Source of the DNA: LSCE01 sp050485425
GTDB lineage: Bacteria; Pseudomonadota; Gammaproteobacteria; Nitrococcales; Aquisalimonadaceae
Assembly: GCA_050485425.1 (NCBI GenBank)
Contig: JBJHBJ010000001.1
Span: 62,001 to 126,000 of the forward strand
Reading direction: 5' to 3'
Length of the DNA: 64,000 bases
Shown: positions 51,840 through 60,369 of the stretch, piece by piece
Layout of the letters: every line of letters starts with the position of its first letter
How positions within the stretch are numbered: position 1 is the stretch's first letter
Position numbers and translations under genes: made by a program
The notes under the pieces: generated by a model
Databases searched by the model: none
The model's input: only the letters and a program-made list of their open reading frames with translations
What the model was told of the DNA's origin: nothing

Positions 51840-53720
51840 ATGGCGCAACCGCGCATCCGCCAGCTCCCGGAGCAACTCATCAACCAGATCGCCGCCGGCG
51901 AGGTCGTGGAGCGGCCGGCGTCTGTGGTCAAGGAACTGCTGGAAAACAGCCTGGATGCCGGTGCGGACCGGATCGAGGTCGATCTGGAACTGGGTGGCAA
52001 GCGGCTCATCCGAATTCGCGACAACGGCATGGGCATGTTGCGCGACGAACTGGCGCTGGCGGTGTCGCGGCATGCCACCAGCAAGATCGGCAGCCTGCAG
52101 GACCTGGAGCGGGTGGGAAGCCTTGGGTTCCGCGGTGAGGCATTGCCCAGTATTGCCTCCGTGTCCCGGTTGACACTTACCTCCAGGGGCCGCGACGAGG
52201 AACTGGCCTGGGCGCTGGACTGCGACGGCAGCGATGCGCAGATGGAGGTACGCCCGGCCGCCCATCCTTCCGGTTCCACCGTGGAAGTGCGGGATCTGTT
52301 CTTCAACACACCGGGTCGGCGCAAGTTCCTGCGCGCCGACCGTACCGAATTTTCTCACGTGCAGGAGGCGGTCAAGCGGCTCGCGCTGTCCCGCTTCGAC
52401 TTCAGCCTGCAGCTTCGCCACAACGACCGCGTGGTATCGCAACTGCCGGCGGCCGGTGACGATGGCGCGGCCGAGGAGCGGGTGGCGCGGTTGCTGGGCG
52501 AATCCTTCGTCGAGCACGCGCTGCGGGTGGAGGTGGAGGCCGCCGGTCTGAAGCTGGCGGGCTGGATAGCCCTGCCCACCTTCTCCCGGGTACAGGCGGA
52601 CCTGCAGTACTTCTACGTCAACGGCCGTGTGGTCAAGGACCGCATGGCCGCGCATGCGGTCCGGCGGGCCTACCACGATGTGCTGTTCAAGGACCGGTAC
52701 CCGGCCTACCTGCTCTATCTGGATGTCGACCCCGGACAGGTGGATGTGAACGTTCACCCGGCCAAACACGAGGTGCGCTTCCGTGACGGCCGGCTGATCT
52801 ACGATTTCATCCACCGCCACCTGCACCAGATCCTGGAAGGGGTCCGCCCCGAGCAGGGCACGGAATCCGCCGCGCGTCCGTTCTCGCCGCCGCCCGGCCG
52901 GACGGCGCCGGTATTCCAGGCGCCCGGCCAGTCACGCATGGCGTTCCCGGTGGCCGAGGCCAGGGCGCTGTATGGCGAGCCCGCGTCCGCGCCGTTTCAG
53001 GCACCTGCCTCGCCGGTTGCAACGGATGTCGCAGAGGCAGCACGGGGCGGGGCGCCGCAACCCGCGTTACTCCAGGAAAGGCCCAGCGCAGCGCATCCTC
53101 ATCCGCGTCCCCGGCCGGATCCGACCTCTGGTGATGCCCCACCCATGGGCTACGCGCTGGCGCAGATCCACGGCATCTACATCCTGGCGCAGAACGCCCA
53201 CGGTGTGGTGCTGGTGGACATGCATGCCGCGCATGAGCGCATCGTCTACGAACGGCTGAAGCGGGCGGCCGCGGAGCAGGGTATTGCCGCCCAGCCGCTA
53301 CTGGTCCCGCTACGTCTGGCGGTCAGTCCGCAGGAAGCGGAACTGGGCGAGTCCCACGCCGAGAGCTTTTCCCGCCTCGGATTCGAAGTGGACCGCAGTG
53401 GGCCGGAAACATTGCTGGTGCGGCAGGTCCCGGTACTGCTTCAGCAGGCCGACACCGAGCGTCTGGTCCGTGACGTGCTCAGCGACCTGGTCGCCACCGG
53501 CGACAGCTCGCGGCTGCAGGAACAACTGAACCACGTGCTGGCGACCATGGCCTGCCACGGCTCGGTACGAGCGAACCGCCGGCTTACCTTAGCAGAGATG
53601 AACGCCCTGCTACGGGATATGGAGCAAACGCCGAACAGCGGGCAGTGCAACCACGGCCGCCCCACCTGGACACAGCTCAGCGTGGACGAACTGGACCGCC
53701 TGTTCCTGCGCGGCCAGTGA
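51840..53720 (+). CDS. mutL: DNA mismatch repair protein MutL (endonuclease-type)
   Basis: The 626 residues have the GHKL ATPase head: ELLENSLDAGADRIEV, RDNGMGM, GFRGEALPSIASVSRL. A Pro/Ala-rich linker covers about 335-430. The C-terminal dimerisation domain contains DMHAAHERIVYE, a match to the endonuclease motif DQHA(x)2E(x)4E with Met for Gln, plus ACHGSVRANR and CNHGRPTW. These are the three metal-site motifs absent from E. coli MutL, so this protein probably nicks DNA itself instead of relying on MutH. AAGGGA precedes the ATG at 51840. The miaA start is 8 bp after the stop. Confidence 0.97.
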   Translation: MAQPRIRQLPEQLINQIAAGEVVERPASVVKELLENSLDAGADRIEVDLELGGKRLIRIRDNGMGMLRDELALAVSRHATSKIGSLQDLERVGSLGFRGEALPSIASVSRLTLTSRGRDEELAWALDCDGSDAQMEVRPAAHPSGSTVEVRDLFFNTPGRRKFLRADRTEFSHVQEAVKRLALSRFDFSLQLRHNDRVVSQLPAAGDDGAAEERVARLLGESFVEHALRVEVEAAGLKLAGWIALPTFSRVQADLQYFYVNGRVVKDRMAAHAVRRAYHDVLFKDRYPAYLLYLDVDPGQVDVNVHPAKHEVRFRDGRLIYDFIHRHLHQILEGVRPEQGTESAARPFSPPPGRTAPVFQAPGQSRMAFPVAEARALYGEPASAPFQAPASPVATDVAEAARGGAPQPALLQERPSAAHPHPRPRPDPTSGDAPPMGYALAQIHGIYILAQNAHGVVLVDMHAAHERIVYERLKRAAAEQGIAAQPLLVPLRLAVSPQEAELGESHAESFSRLGFEVDRSGPETLLVRQVPVLLQQADTERLVRDVLSDLVATGDSSRLQEQLNHVLATMACHGSVRANRRLTLAEMNALLRDMEQTPNSGQCNHGRPTWTQLSVDELDRLFLRGQ

Positions 53721-53728
53721 CCACCGGG

Positions 53729-54676
53729 ATGGATCGCGGGATCCCCGTCTTCTGCCTGATGGGCCCCACCGCCTCCGGCAAGACCGGACTGGCGGTGGAG
53801 CTGGTGCAGCGGCTGCCGTTGCAGATCATCAGTGTGGATTCGGCGCTGATCTACCGTGGCATGGACATCGGCACGGCCAAGCCCGACGCCGGGCTGCTGG
53901 CTCGTGCTCCGCACCGTCTGATTGATATCCGCGACCCGCACGAGTCCTATTCGGCTGCCGGTTTCCGAGGGGATGCGCTGCGGGAAATCGCCGATATCCG
54001 GGGCTCGGGCCAGTGGCCGCTGCTGGTCGGAGGTACCGGCCTGTATTTCAGGGCGCTGGAGCAGGGGCTCTCGCCGCTGCCGGAAGCCGATCCCGCGCTA
54101 CGCGAGCGATTGCTGGCGGAGGCGGCGCGGATCGGATGGGCCGCATTGCACGAGGGGCTTGCGCGGCTTGATCCGGAATCCGCCGCGCGCATCCATCCCA
54201 ATGATACCCAGCGCATTCAGCGAGCGCTGGAGGTCTGTGAGCTTGCAGGGCGGCCCATGAGCGCCATCCTGCGGGGGCAGCGCCACGGGCAGGGCGGTCT
54301 GCGCTTCATCAAGTGGGGCCTGATGCCCCCGGACCGCGCGGAGCTGCATGAGCGCATCGGGCGGCGCTTCCTGCAGATGCTGGAACAGGGCTTCGAGGAC
54401 GAGGTGCGTCGCCTGCGGGCACGCCCGGAACTGGATTTGAACAAACCGGCCATGCGTGCTGTCGGTTACCGGCAGATATGGCGCTATCTGGACGGGGACT
54501 GGGATCGCACTACCATGATAGAGAAGGGCATTGTTGCAACGCGCAATTATGCCAAGCGCCAGATCACCTGGTTGCGCAAGGAGCCCGGGTTGAACTGGGT
54601 GGACCCGACAAGGCCCGGGACGGTGCGGGACATCGCCTATTGTGTTGAGAAGGTATTGCCCCAATCTGTCCCATAG
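53729..54676 (+). CDS. miaA: tRNA dimethylallyltransferase
   Basis: Adds the isopentenyl group to A37 of tRNAs reading U-starting codons. The 315 residues (E. coli 316) show FCLMGPTASGKTGLAVEL, ISVDSALIYRGMDIGTAKP, the DMAPP site near VGGTGLYFRALEQGL, and RNYAKRQITWLRKE near the end. The start is taken as ATG 53729; a GTG at 53717 overlapping the mutL stop would add four residues. Confidence 0.96.
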   Translation: MDRGIPVFCLMGPTASGKTGLAVELVQRLPLQIISVDSALIYRGMDIGTAKPDAGLLARAPHRLIDIRDPHESYSAAGFRGDALREIADIRGSGQWPLLVGGTGLYFRALEQGLSPLPEADPALRERLLAEAARIGWAALHEGLARLDPESAARIHPNDTQRIQRALEVCELAGRPMSAILRGQRHGQGGLRFIKWGLMPPDRAELHERIGRRFLQMLEQGFEDEVRRLRARPELDLNKPAMRAVGYRQIWRYLDGDWDRTTMIEKGIVATRNYAKRQITWLRKEPGLNWVDPTRPGTVRDIAYCVEKVLPQSVP

Positions 54677-54710
54677 GTAGCCGTCAGGCCGCTTTGGGGT
54701 CATCGTGCTG

Positions 54711-54719
54711 TGCTACAAT
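54711..54719 (+). promoter_or_regulatory. Candidate extended -10 promoter for hfq
   Basis: TGCTACAAT is an extended -10 element (TGn plus TACAAT) about 140 bases before hfq. No convincing -35 box is seen at the right distance (GCTTTG at 17 bp). A dispersed repeat lies between it and hfq. Confidence 0.45.
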
Positions 54720-54738
54720 CGTGGCGCGGGAGTCCGGA

Positions 54739-54766
54739 GCGTTCGCGGGAGTTGACTAGCGCTTCC
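54739..54766 (-). repeat. Dispersed short repeat (GGAAGCGCTGAT family) in the hfq leader
   Basis: On the minus strand this reads GGAAGCGCTAGTCAACTCCC followed by GCGAACGC. If the candidate promoter at 54711 is used, the repeat is transcribed in the hfq 5' leader. Confidence 0.65.
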
Positions 54767-54858
54767 TACAGGGTTTCGGCAAGGCAGATGGTTGGTTCGG
54801 CAACAGCTGTGTTGGCCGGAAAACAACAAGCGATTGATAAGAACGAGGGGTTACATTC

Positions 54859-55116
54859 ATGTCCAAAGGACAATCTCTGCAGGAACCATTCCTGAACGCG
54901 CTTCGGAAGGAACGGATTCCAGTGTCTATCTATCTGGTCAACGGCATCAAACTGCAGGGCCAGATCGAATCCTTCGACCAGTTCGTTGTGCTGCTGAAGA
55001 ACACGGTTAGCCAGATGGTCTACAAACATGCGATTTCCACGGTCGTGCCGGCCCGCAACGTCAAACTTGCGCCGTCCGAGTCCGACCGGGGTGGTTCGGA
55101 TATTGGCAACGCCTGA
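54859..55116 (+). CDS. hfq: RNA chaperone Hfq
   Basis: This hexameric Sm-like protein helps sRNAs pair with mRNAs. The 85 residues begin MSKGQSLQEPFLNALRKERI. Sm1 (VSIYLVNGIKLQGQIESFDQ) and Sm2 (VYKHAISTVVPA, with the YKHA proximal-face motif) are intact. The C-terminal tail is short (about 18 residues). GAGGGG precedes the ATG. hflX begins within the hfq 3' end. Confidence 0.98.
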   Translation: MSKGQSLQEPFLNALRKERIPVSIYLVNGIKLQGQIESFDQFVVLLKNTVSQMVYKHAISTVVPARNVKLAPSESDRGGSDIGNA

Positions 55117-56434
55117 TTCCTTCAATGGCTCCGCGTCGGAGCTGAACTTCTTTGAACGGCCTGCCGGGGGTGAGCGGGCCGTTCTTGTTCATCTGGATCT
55201 TGGAACCGGTGATGCCGAGCTGGAACTCGACGAGTTGCACGCCCTGGCGGAATCCGCCGGCGCCCAGGTCATCGACCGGCTGATCAGTCGTCGCGGCCGG
55301 CCAGATGCCCGGTACTTCCTGGGTCGGGGCCGGGTCGAGGAACTGGCTGCCCTGGTGGCTGCCGGCGAGGCCGACCTGGTCATCGTCAACCACGCCCTGT
55401 CTCCCAGCCAGGAGCGCAATCTGGAGAAGGCCTTGCAGTGCCAGGTTCTGGACCGCACCGGTCTGATCCTGGATATCTTTGCCCAGCGCGCCCGCAGCCA
55501 CGAAGGCAAGCTCCAGGTGGAGCTGGCGCAGCTGCGCCATGTGGCTTCCCGGCTGGTCCGGGGCTGGAGCCATCTGGAACGGCAGAAGGGCGGCATCGGC
55601 ATGCGCGGGCCGGGTGAAACGCAGCTCGAGATGGACCGGCGCATGCTCGGTGTGCGCATCAAGCAACTGGAGCGCCGTCTGGCCAAGGTCCGGCAACAGC
55701 GCGAGCAGGGGCGTCAGGCCCGCCGTCGCCGGGAAATGGCCACCGTCTCGCTGGTCGGTTACACCAATGCCGGGAAGTCCACGTTGTTCAACGCGTTGAC
55801 CCACGCCCACGTCTACGCTGACGACCGTCTGTTCGCGACACTGGATACCACCTTGCGGCGCCTGGAATTGCCCAAGGGCGAGCCGGTCATCCTGGCGGAT
55901 ACGGTCGGCTTCATCCGCGAACTCCCGCACCAGCTTGTTGCCGCATTCCGCTCCACGCTGGAGGAGGCGGCCGAGTCCGAGCTGCTGCTGCACGTCGTGG
56001 ATGCCTCCGAACCCAACCGGCAGGAGAGCATTCGGGAAGTGGAATCCGTGCTGAAGGACATCGATGCGGATCAATTGCCGCGCCTGCGTGTCTATAACAA
56101 GGTTGACCTGGCGGATAGGGCCCCTGGCCGTCGCCGGGATCCCGAAACCGGGGTCGATGAGATCTGGGTTTCGGCCGTGACCGGAGCCGGACTGGACCTG
56201 CTGGCCGAGGCCGTGCAGGACGCACTGGGTGCCGATCGTGTCCATGGCGTGGTACGGTTACAGCCAACGGATGGCCGATTGCGCGCGCGGCTGTTCGAGC
56301 TGGGCCAGGTGATCAGGGAGCAGCCGGAGGACGATGGCAGCCTCAGGCTGGAAGTCGATCTGCGGCGGGCCGACCTGGAACGCTTGTACGAGAAGGAGGG
56401 TCTGACCTGTCCAGTGGAGCCGGTTCACGGCTGA
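55091..56434 (+). CDS. hflX: Ribosome-associated GTPase HflX
   Basis: Splits stalled 70S ribosomes under stress. It has an N-terminal HflX domain (AVLVHLDLGTG, HALSPSQERNLEKAL, ARSHEGKLQVELAQLRHV), a linker coiled coil with GPGETQLEMDRRML, and a G domain. The G motifs are GYTNAGKSTLFNAL (G1), DTVGFIRELPH (G3) and NKVDL (G4). The start is uncertain: GTG 55091 (447 residues) or TTG 55103 (443), both inside the hfq end. The frame extends to 55028 only as a shadow of hfq. Confidence 0.94.
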   Translation: MVRILATPDSFNGSASELNFFERPAGGERAVLVHLDLGTGDAELELDELHALAESAGAQVIDRLISRRGRPDARYFLGRGRVEELAALVAAGEADLVIVNHALSPSQERNLEKALQCQVLDRTGLILDIFAQRARSHEGKLQVELAQLRHVASRLVRGWSHLERQKGGIGMRGPGETQLEMDRRMLGVRIKQLERRLAKVRQQREQGRQARRRREMATVSLVGYTNAGKSTLFNALTHAHVYADDRLFATLDTTLRRLELPKGEPVILADTVGFIRELPHQLVAAFRSTLEEAAESELLLHVVDASEPNRQESIREVESVLKDIDADQLPRLRVYNKVDLADRAPGRRRDPETGVDEIWVSAVTGAGLDLLAEAVQDALGADRVHGVVRLQPTDGRLRARLFELGQVIREQPEDDGSLRLEVDLRRADLERLYEKEGLTCPVEPVHG

Positions 56435-56452
56435 TCGCATTGCCCGGTGCGA

Positions 56453-56484
56453 GGAAGCGCTGGCGGACTTCCCCTCGGGAGTGA
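56453..56484 (+). repeat. Dispersed short repeat (GGAAGCGCTGAT family), diverged
   Basis: It starts GGAAGCGCTGGCGGACTTCC and continues to CTCGGGAGTGA, keeping the first 10 bases and the spacing to the distal arm. It begins 18 bases after the hflX stop. Confidence 0.5.
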
Positions 56485-56515
56485 CTGGATTCCATCGGAT
56501 AATTGTCGTCTTCCC

Positions 56516-56545
56516 TTGCGGCGGTGCCGACGGGGTCATTACAAT
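56516..56545 (+). promoter_or_regulatory. Predicted promoter of hflKC
   Basis: TTGCGG (56516-56521) and TACAAT (56540-56545) are spaced 18 bp in the 286-bp gap before hflK, giving a leader of about 170 bases. The same TTGCGG-18-TA.. arrangement occurs upstream of panD. No gene is visible in the gap. Confidence 0.55.
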
Positions 56546-56720
56546 CCTGCCTGTTTGCCTGTCAATCGCGCTTGCGCGCGGAGTGGCAGCCCGGCGATCG
56601 GGGTTGGCCCACGAGATGGAAGAAACGCCTGTTATACCGGGATAGCGTCGATACGATACCGGCGCAAAATACGGCTGCGCGAGATGCACGCACGCCAGAG
56701 ACCGTACGGAGAGAGATTGT

Positions 56721-57944
56721 ATGTCGTGGAATGAACCGGGACGCGGTAACCGCGATCCCTGGGGTGGGGGTGGATCCGGAGGCAATCAGGGGCCGCCCGA
56801 CCTCGATGAGGTGGTGAAGAAGCTGCGCGGCAAGCTCGGCGGCATGTTCGGTGGCAAGGGGTCATCGGGCGGTGGTGGTGCCGAAGGCGGCTCGGGTGGC
56901 GGGGGCGTCAGCGCAACCGGTATCGGGCTGATTGTCGGCGTCATTCTCCTGATCTGGCTGGCTTCCGGCATCTATATCGTCGACGAGGGCCAGCGCGGCC
57001 TGGAGCTGCGTTTCGGCCGCTATCATGCCACCACGATGCCTGGCCCTCACTGGCATCCGCCGTACCCCATCGGTTCCGTGGAGCGCGTCAACGTGGAAGA
57101 GCGGCGGGTGGCCGAGATCGGTTACCAGAGCGGTCCCGGTGACCGCCGTCAGAAGGTGCCCCGCGAGGCGCTGATGCTGTCGCAGGACGAGAACATCATC
57201 GACGTCCAGTTGGCTGTGCAGTACCGGGTCAGGGACCCGAAACTGTACCAGTTCAATTTTCGCGATCCCGATCAGACGCTGCATCAGGTGACGGAGAGCG
57301 CCTTGCGTGAAGTGGTTGGTCAGCGTCGCATGGACTTCGTGCTGACCGAAGGCCGGGCGGAAGTGGCGGAGGAAGTGACCCGCCTGCTGAGGGAGACCAT
57401 GGACCGCTACGAGACGGGGCTGGAAATCATCACGGTGGACGTGCAGGACGTGCAGCCGCCGGAGCCCGTGCAGGCTGCCTTCGAAGACGCCATCATGGCG
57501 CGCGAGGATGAGCAGCGCGTGATCAACGAGGCCAACGCCTACCGCAACGAACTGGTGGCCCGTGCCCGTGGTGAGGCCGCCCGCATTCGCGAGGAGGCCA
57601 TGGGTTACCGCTTCCGCGTGGTGGCAGACGCCGAGGGTGAAAGCGCGCGCTTCGTCGCGCTGCTGCAGGAATACCAGCAGGCCCCCGATGTGACCCGCCA
57701 ACGGCTGTATCTGGACGCGCTGGCCGAGATCCTGAACCGTTCCAGCAAGGTCATGATCGATCAGGCAGCGGGCGACGCGCTGCTGTATCTGCCGCTGGAC
57801 AAGCTGCGGGAAGGCCGTCAGGCCCGCACCGGCAACGAGACGCCGCGCCTCGACCCCGACATTCTGAACCGTCGGGTGACACCGTCCGGAGCGGCCGATA
57901 CCAGCCGCAGCCGGGGTGATCTGCGCAGCCGGGAGGGTCGCTGA
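56721..57944 (+). CDS. hflK: HflK, SPFH-domain subunit of the FtsH modulator
   Basis: With HflC it forms the membrane cage around FtsH that tunes protein degradation. The 407 residues have a Gly-rich cytoplasmic N-terminus (about 1-65), one membrane helix (GIGLIVGVILLIWLASGIYI), then the SPFH/band-7 domain (RGLELRFGRYHATTMPGPHW; VQDVQPPEPVQAAFEDAIMA) and a long helical part. The C-terminal tail is polar. The stop overlaps the hflC start as TGATG. Confidence 0.97.
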   Translation: MSWNEPGRGNRDPWGGGGSGGNQGPPDLDEVVKKLRGKLGGMFGGKGSSGGGGAEGGSGGGGVSATGIGLIVGVILLIWLASGIYIVDEGQRGLELRFGRYHATTMPGPHWHPPYPIGSVERVNVEERRVAEIGYQSGPGDRRQKVPREALMLSQDENIIDVQLAVQYRVRDPKLYQFNFRDPDQTLHQVTESALREVVGQRRMDFVLTEGRAEVAEEVTRLLRETMDRYETGLEIITVDVQDVQPPEPVQAAFEDAIMAREDEQRVINEANAYRNELVARARGEAARIREEAMGYRFRVVADAEGESARFVALLQEYQQAPDVTRQRLYLDALAEILNRSSKVMIDQAAGDALLYLPLDKLREGRQARTGNETPRLDPDILNRRVTPSGAADTSRSRGDLRSREGR

Positions 57945-58822
57945 TGACTGCCGTACGCAATTTCGTGCTGATTGTTCTCGGCCTGGCAGCCGTGGTGCTG
58001 TACTTCTCGGTGTTCACCGTCCACGAGACGGAGCGCGCCCTGAAGTTCCGGCTGGGTGAGGTGATTCGTGCCGAGTACGAGCCCGGGCTGCATTTCAAGA
58101 TGCCGTTCATCACCAACGTGCGCAAGTTCGACGCCCGCGTGCAGACGCTGGACGCGGAGCCTGATCGTTACCTGACCGGGGAACTGAAGAACCTGATCGT
58201 GGATGCCTTCGTGAAATGGCGGGTGTCCGAGACACGTCAGTTCTACACCACGGTGCAGGGCAACGTGACCGAGGCGAACCGCCGCCTGGACGTGCGCGTG
58301 AAGGACATGCTGCGCAGCGAGTTCGGCCGGCGCGACGTGCAGGACGTGATCTCCGACGACCGCGCCCTGATCATGGACATCCTGCGGGAAGGCCTGAACG
58401 ACTACGCCCAGACCATCGGCGTGGAAGTCGTCGATGTGCGCCTGAAACGCGTGGACCTGCCGCCGGCGGTCAGCGAATCGGTGTTCGCCCGTATGCGTGC
58501 CGACCGCGAGCGGGTGGCACGGGACATCCGCGCCCGTGGCGACGAGGTGGCCGCCGGTGTGCGCGCCGACGCTGATCGCCAGCGCACCGAGACCCTGGCC
58601 GAAGCCCGCCGTGACTCGGAGGAACTGCGTGGTCAGGGGGATGCCGAGGCAACCCAGATCTACGCCAGCGCATTCGGCCGGGACCAGGAGTTCTTCACCT
58701 TTACGCGTAGCCTGAATTCCTATCAGCGCGCGTTCCAGAGTGAAGAGGACATCATGGTGCTGACGCCGGACTCCGAGTTCTTCCGGTACTTCCGGGATTC
58801 TCTCGGCCGCGGTGACGACTAA
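57944..58822 (+). CDS. hflC: HflC, SPFH-domain subunit of the FtsH modulator
   Basis: Partner of HflK. The 292 residues have an N-terminal membrane helix (NFVLIVLGLAAVVLYFSVF), the SPFH domain (TERALKFRLGEVIRAEYEPG) and a helical hairpin with FARMRADRERVARDIRARGD, ending with DSEFFRYFRDS typical of HflC. Tightly coupled to hflK. A strong terminator lies 33 bases after the stop. Confidence 0.97.
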   Translation: MTAVRNFVLIVLGLAAVVLYFSVFTVHETERALKFRLGEVIRAEYEPGLHFKMPFITNVRKFDARVQTLDAEPDRYLTGELKNLIVDAFVKWRVSETRQFYTTVQGNVTEANRRLDVRVKDMLRSEFGRRDVQDVISDDRALIMDILREGLNDYAQTIGVEVVDVRLKRVDLPPAVSESVFARMRADRERVARDIRARGDEVAAGVRADADRQRTETLAEARRDSEELRGQGDAEATQIYASAFGRDQEFFTFTRSLNSYQRAFQSEEDIMVLTPDSEFFRYFRDSLGRGDD

Positions 58823-58855
58823 GCGCCCCTGATGGCCTGTGCAATCAATCGTAAC

Positions 58856-58888
58856 GAGCGCTTCCTCCATGGAAGCGCTCAGTTTTTT
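58856..58888 (+). terminator. Rho-independent terminator after hflC
   Basis: GAGCGCTTCC (58856-58865) pairs perfectly with GGAAGCGCTC (58871-58880) over a five-base loop, followed by AG and TTTTTT. The stem sequence equals the conserved end of the dispersed GGAAGCGCTGAT repeat. Confidence 0.92.
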
Positions 58889-58900
58889 GATGGGGCCTGA

Positions 58901-59095
58901 ATGAGCACCTGGGAATACCTGCTGTCGGCCTTTGCGCTGATGCTGGTGCTGGAGGGGATTCTGCCGTTTCTCAGCCCCAGGCATCTGCGCAGCTACATGA
59001 TGCAGGTCATGGAACTTGATGACCGGACACTGCGCATCGTCGGCCTGGTTGCCATGCTCTGCGGGCTTGGCCTGCTGTATCTGATCCGGAACTGA
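58901..59095 (+). CDS. DUF2065 small membrane protein
   Basis: A 64-residue protein starting MSTWEYLLSAFALMLVLEGI with two predicted membrane helices, the second being IVGLVAMLCGLGLLYLI. It matches DUF2065, always found near hflC in this class, and lies 4 bp before hisZ. The terminator just upstream separates it from hflKC, so it may be read with hisZ. Function unknown. Confidence 0.92.
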   Translation: MSTWEYLLSAFALMLVLEGILPFLSPRHLRSYMMQVMELDDRTLRIVGLVAMLCGLGLLYLIRN

Positions 59096-59099
59096 CATC

Positions 59100-60299
59100 A
59101 TGAAGGAAGCCGACTTTTCCACGGATAACCGCTGGCTGCTGCCCGAAGGGGTGGGCGAGTTGCTGCCGCCGGAGGCCAGGGCGCTGGAACGGTTGCGGCG
59201 CCAGGTGCTGGATACCTACTGGAGCTGGGGCTACGAGCTGGTGTTTCCACCGGTGATCGAGTACCTGGATTCCCTGCTGACCGGTACGGGCGCGGATCTC
59301 GACCTGCAGACCTTCAAGCTGACCGATCAACTGACCGGTCGGCTGATGGGCGTGCGGGCGGACATGACGCCGCAGGCGGCACGAATCGATGCGCACAAGC
59401 TCCGTCGGGAAGAGCCGGTCAGGCTATGCTATGTGGGGACGGTGCTGCAGGCTCGCCCCTCGGGGCCGGGTGGCTCGCGCAATCCTGTTCAGGTTGGCGC
59501 CGAGCTGTACGGGTACGGCGGCGTGGAAGGCGACCTGGAAGTCATCGACCTGATGCTGGAGACCTTGTATCTCTCCGGGGCCGACAACATCCACCTGGAT
59601 CTGGGGCATGTGGGCATCTACCGCGCACTGGCCCGGCAAGCGGGTCTGACCCCGGAGCTGGAAAAGCGGCTGTTCGAGGCATTGCAGCGCAAGGCGATGG
59701 GCGAGCTCGGCGAACTGCTTGCCGATCTGCCGGACCGCGCGGCGGCGGAACGCATCGCCGGACTCGCAAACCTGAACGGCGGCGTCGAAGTGCTGGATCG
59801 GGCCGGAGTCCACCTCGAGGGTACCGGGGAGGATGTGCAGCAGGCCATGCAACGGTTATGGGCCCTGGCATCCGGACTGGAAAGCCGTCATCCGGAAGTC
59901 ACGCTGCATTTTGACCTGGCCGAACTGACCGGCTATCAGTTCCACACGGGCGTGGTCTTTGCTGCCTTCGTTCCCGGAAACGGCAAGGAAGTGGCCCGGG
60001 GAGGGCGGTACGACGATATCGGTCAGGTATTCGGCCGGGCACGGCCGGCCACCGGATTCAGCACCGACCTCAAGGCCTTGCTGGCCCTGGGGGGGGAGAC
60101 CGCGGCCGAGCCCGGGGACGCGATCCTTGCACCGTGGTCCGACGACACCGCGTTGCAGCGCAGGATTCGCGAACTGCGCACGCACGGGGAGCGTGTCCTG
60201 GTGGCTCTCCCCGGTCGGAATGACTCGCCGGAGGCGCTTGGTTGCAACCGGATCCTGCAACGGCAGGGCGAGGCCTGGGTTGTGGTGCCCGCCCGGTGA
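59100..60299 (+). CDS. hisZ: ATP phosphoribosyltransferase regulatory subunit HisZ
   Basis: HisRS paralogue that activates the short-form HisG in histidine synthesis. The 399 residues show class II synthetase-like motifs (GYELVFPPVIEYLDSLLTG; ADMTPQAARIDAHK; RLCYVGTVLQARP) and GGRYDDIGQVFGRARPATGF. It lacks the HisRS anticodon-binding domain, as expected. Its presence implies a short HisG elsewhere. Its place before purA is normal for Gammaproteobacteria. Confidence 0.96.
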   Translation: MKEADFSTDNRWLLPEGVGELLPPEARALERLRRQVLDTYWSWGYELVFPPVIEYLDSLLTGTGADLDLQTFKLTDQLTGRLMGVRADMTPQAARIDAHKLRREEPVRLCYVGTVLQARPSGPGGSRNPVQVGAELYGYGGVEGDLEVIDLMLETLYLSGADNIHLDLGHVGIYRALARQAGLTPELEKRLFEALQRKAMGELGELLADLPDRAAAERIAGLANLNGGVEVLDRAGVHLEGTGEDVQQAMQRLWALASGLESRHPEVTLHFDLAELTGYQFHTGVVFAAFVPGNGKEVARGGRYDDIGQVFGRARPATGFSTDLKALLALGGETAAEPGDAILAPWSDDTALQRRIRELRTHGERVLVALPGRNDSPEALGCNRILQRQGEAWVVVPAR

Positions 60300-60369
60300 C
60301 CGGCGCTGTCACGGACGCTGCACGAGACTACAAGCATAATTCTTCTTTGATGGGACTAGGGTTTCCTGA

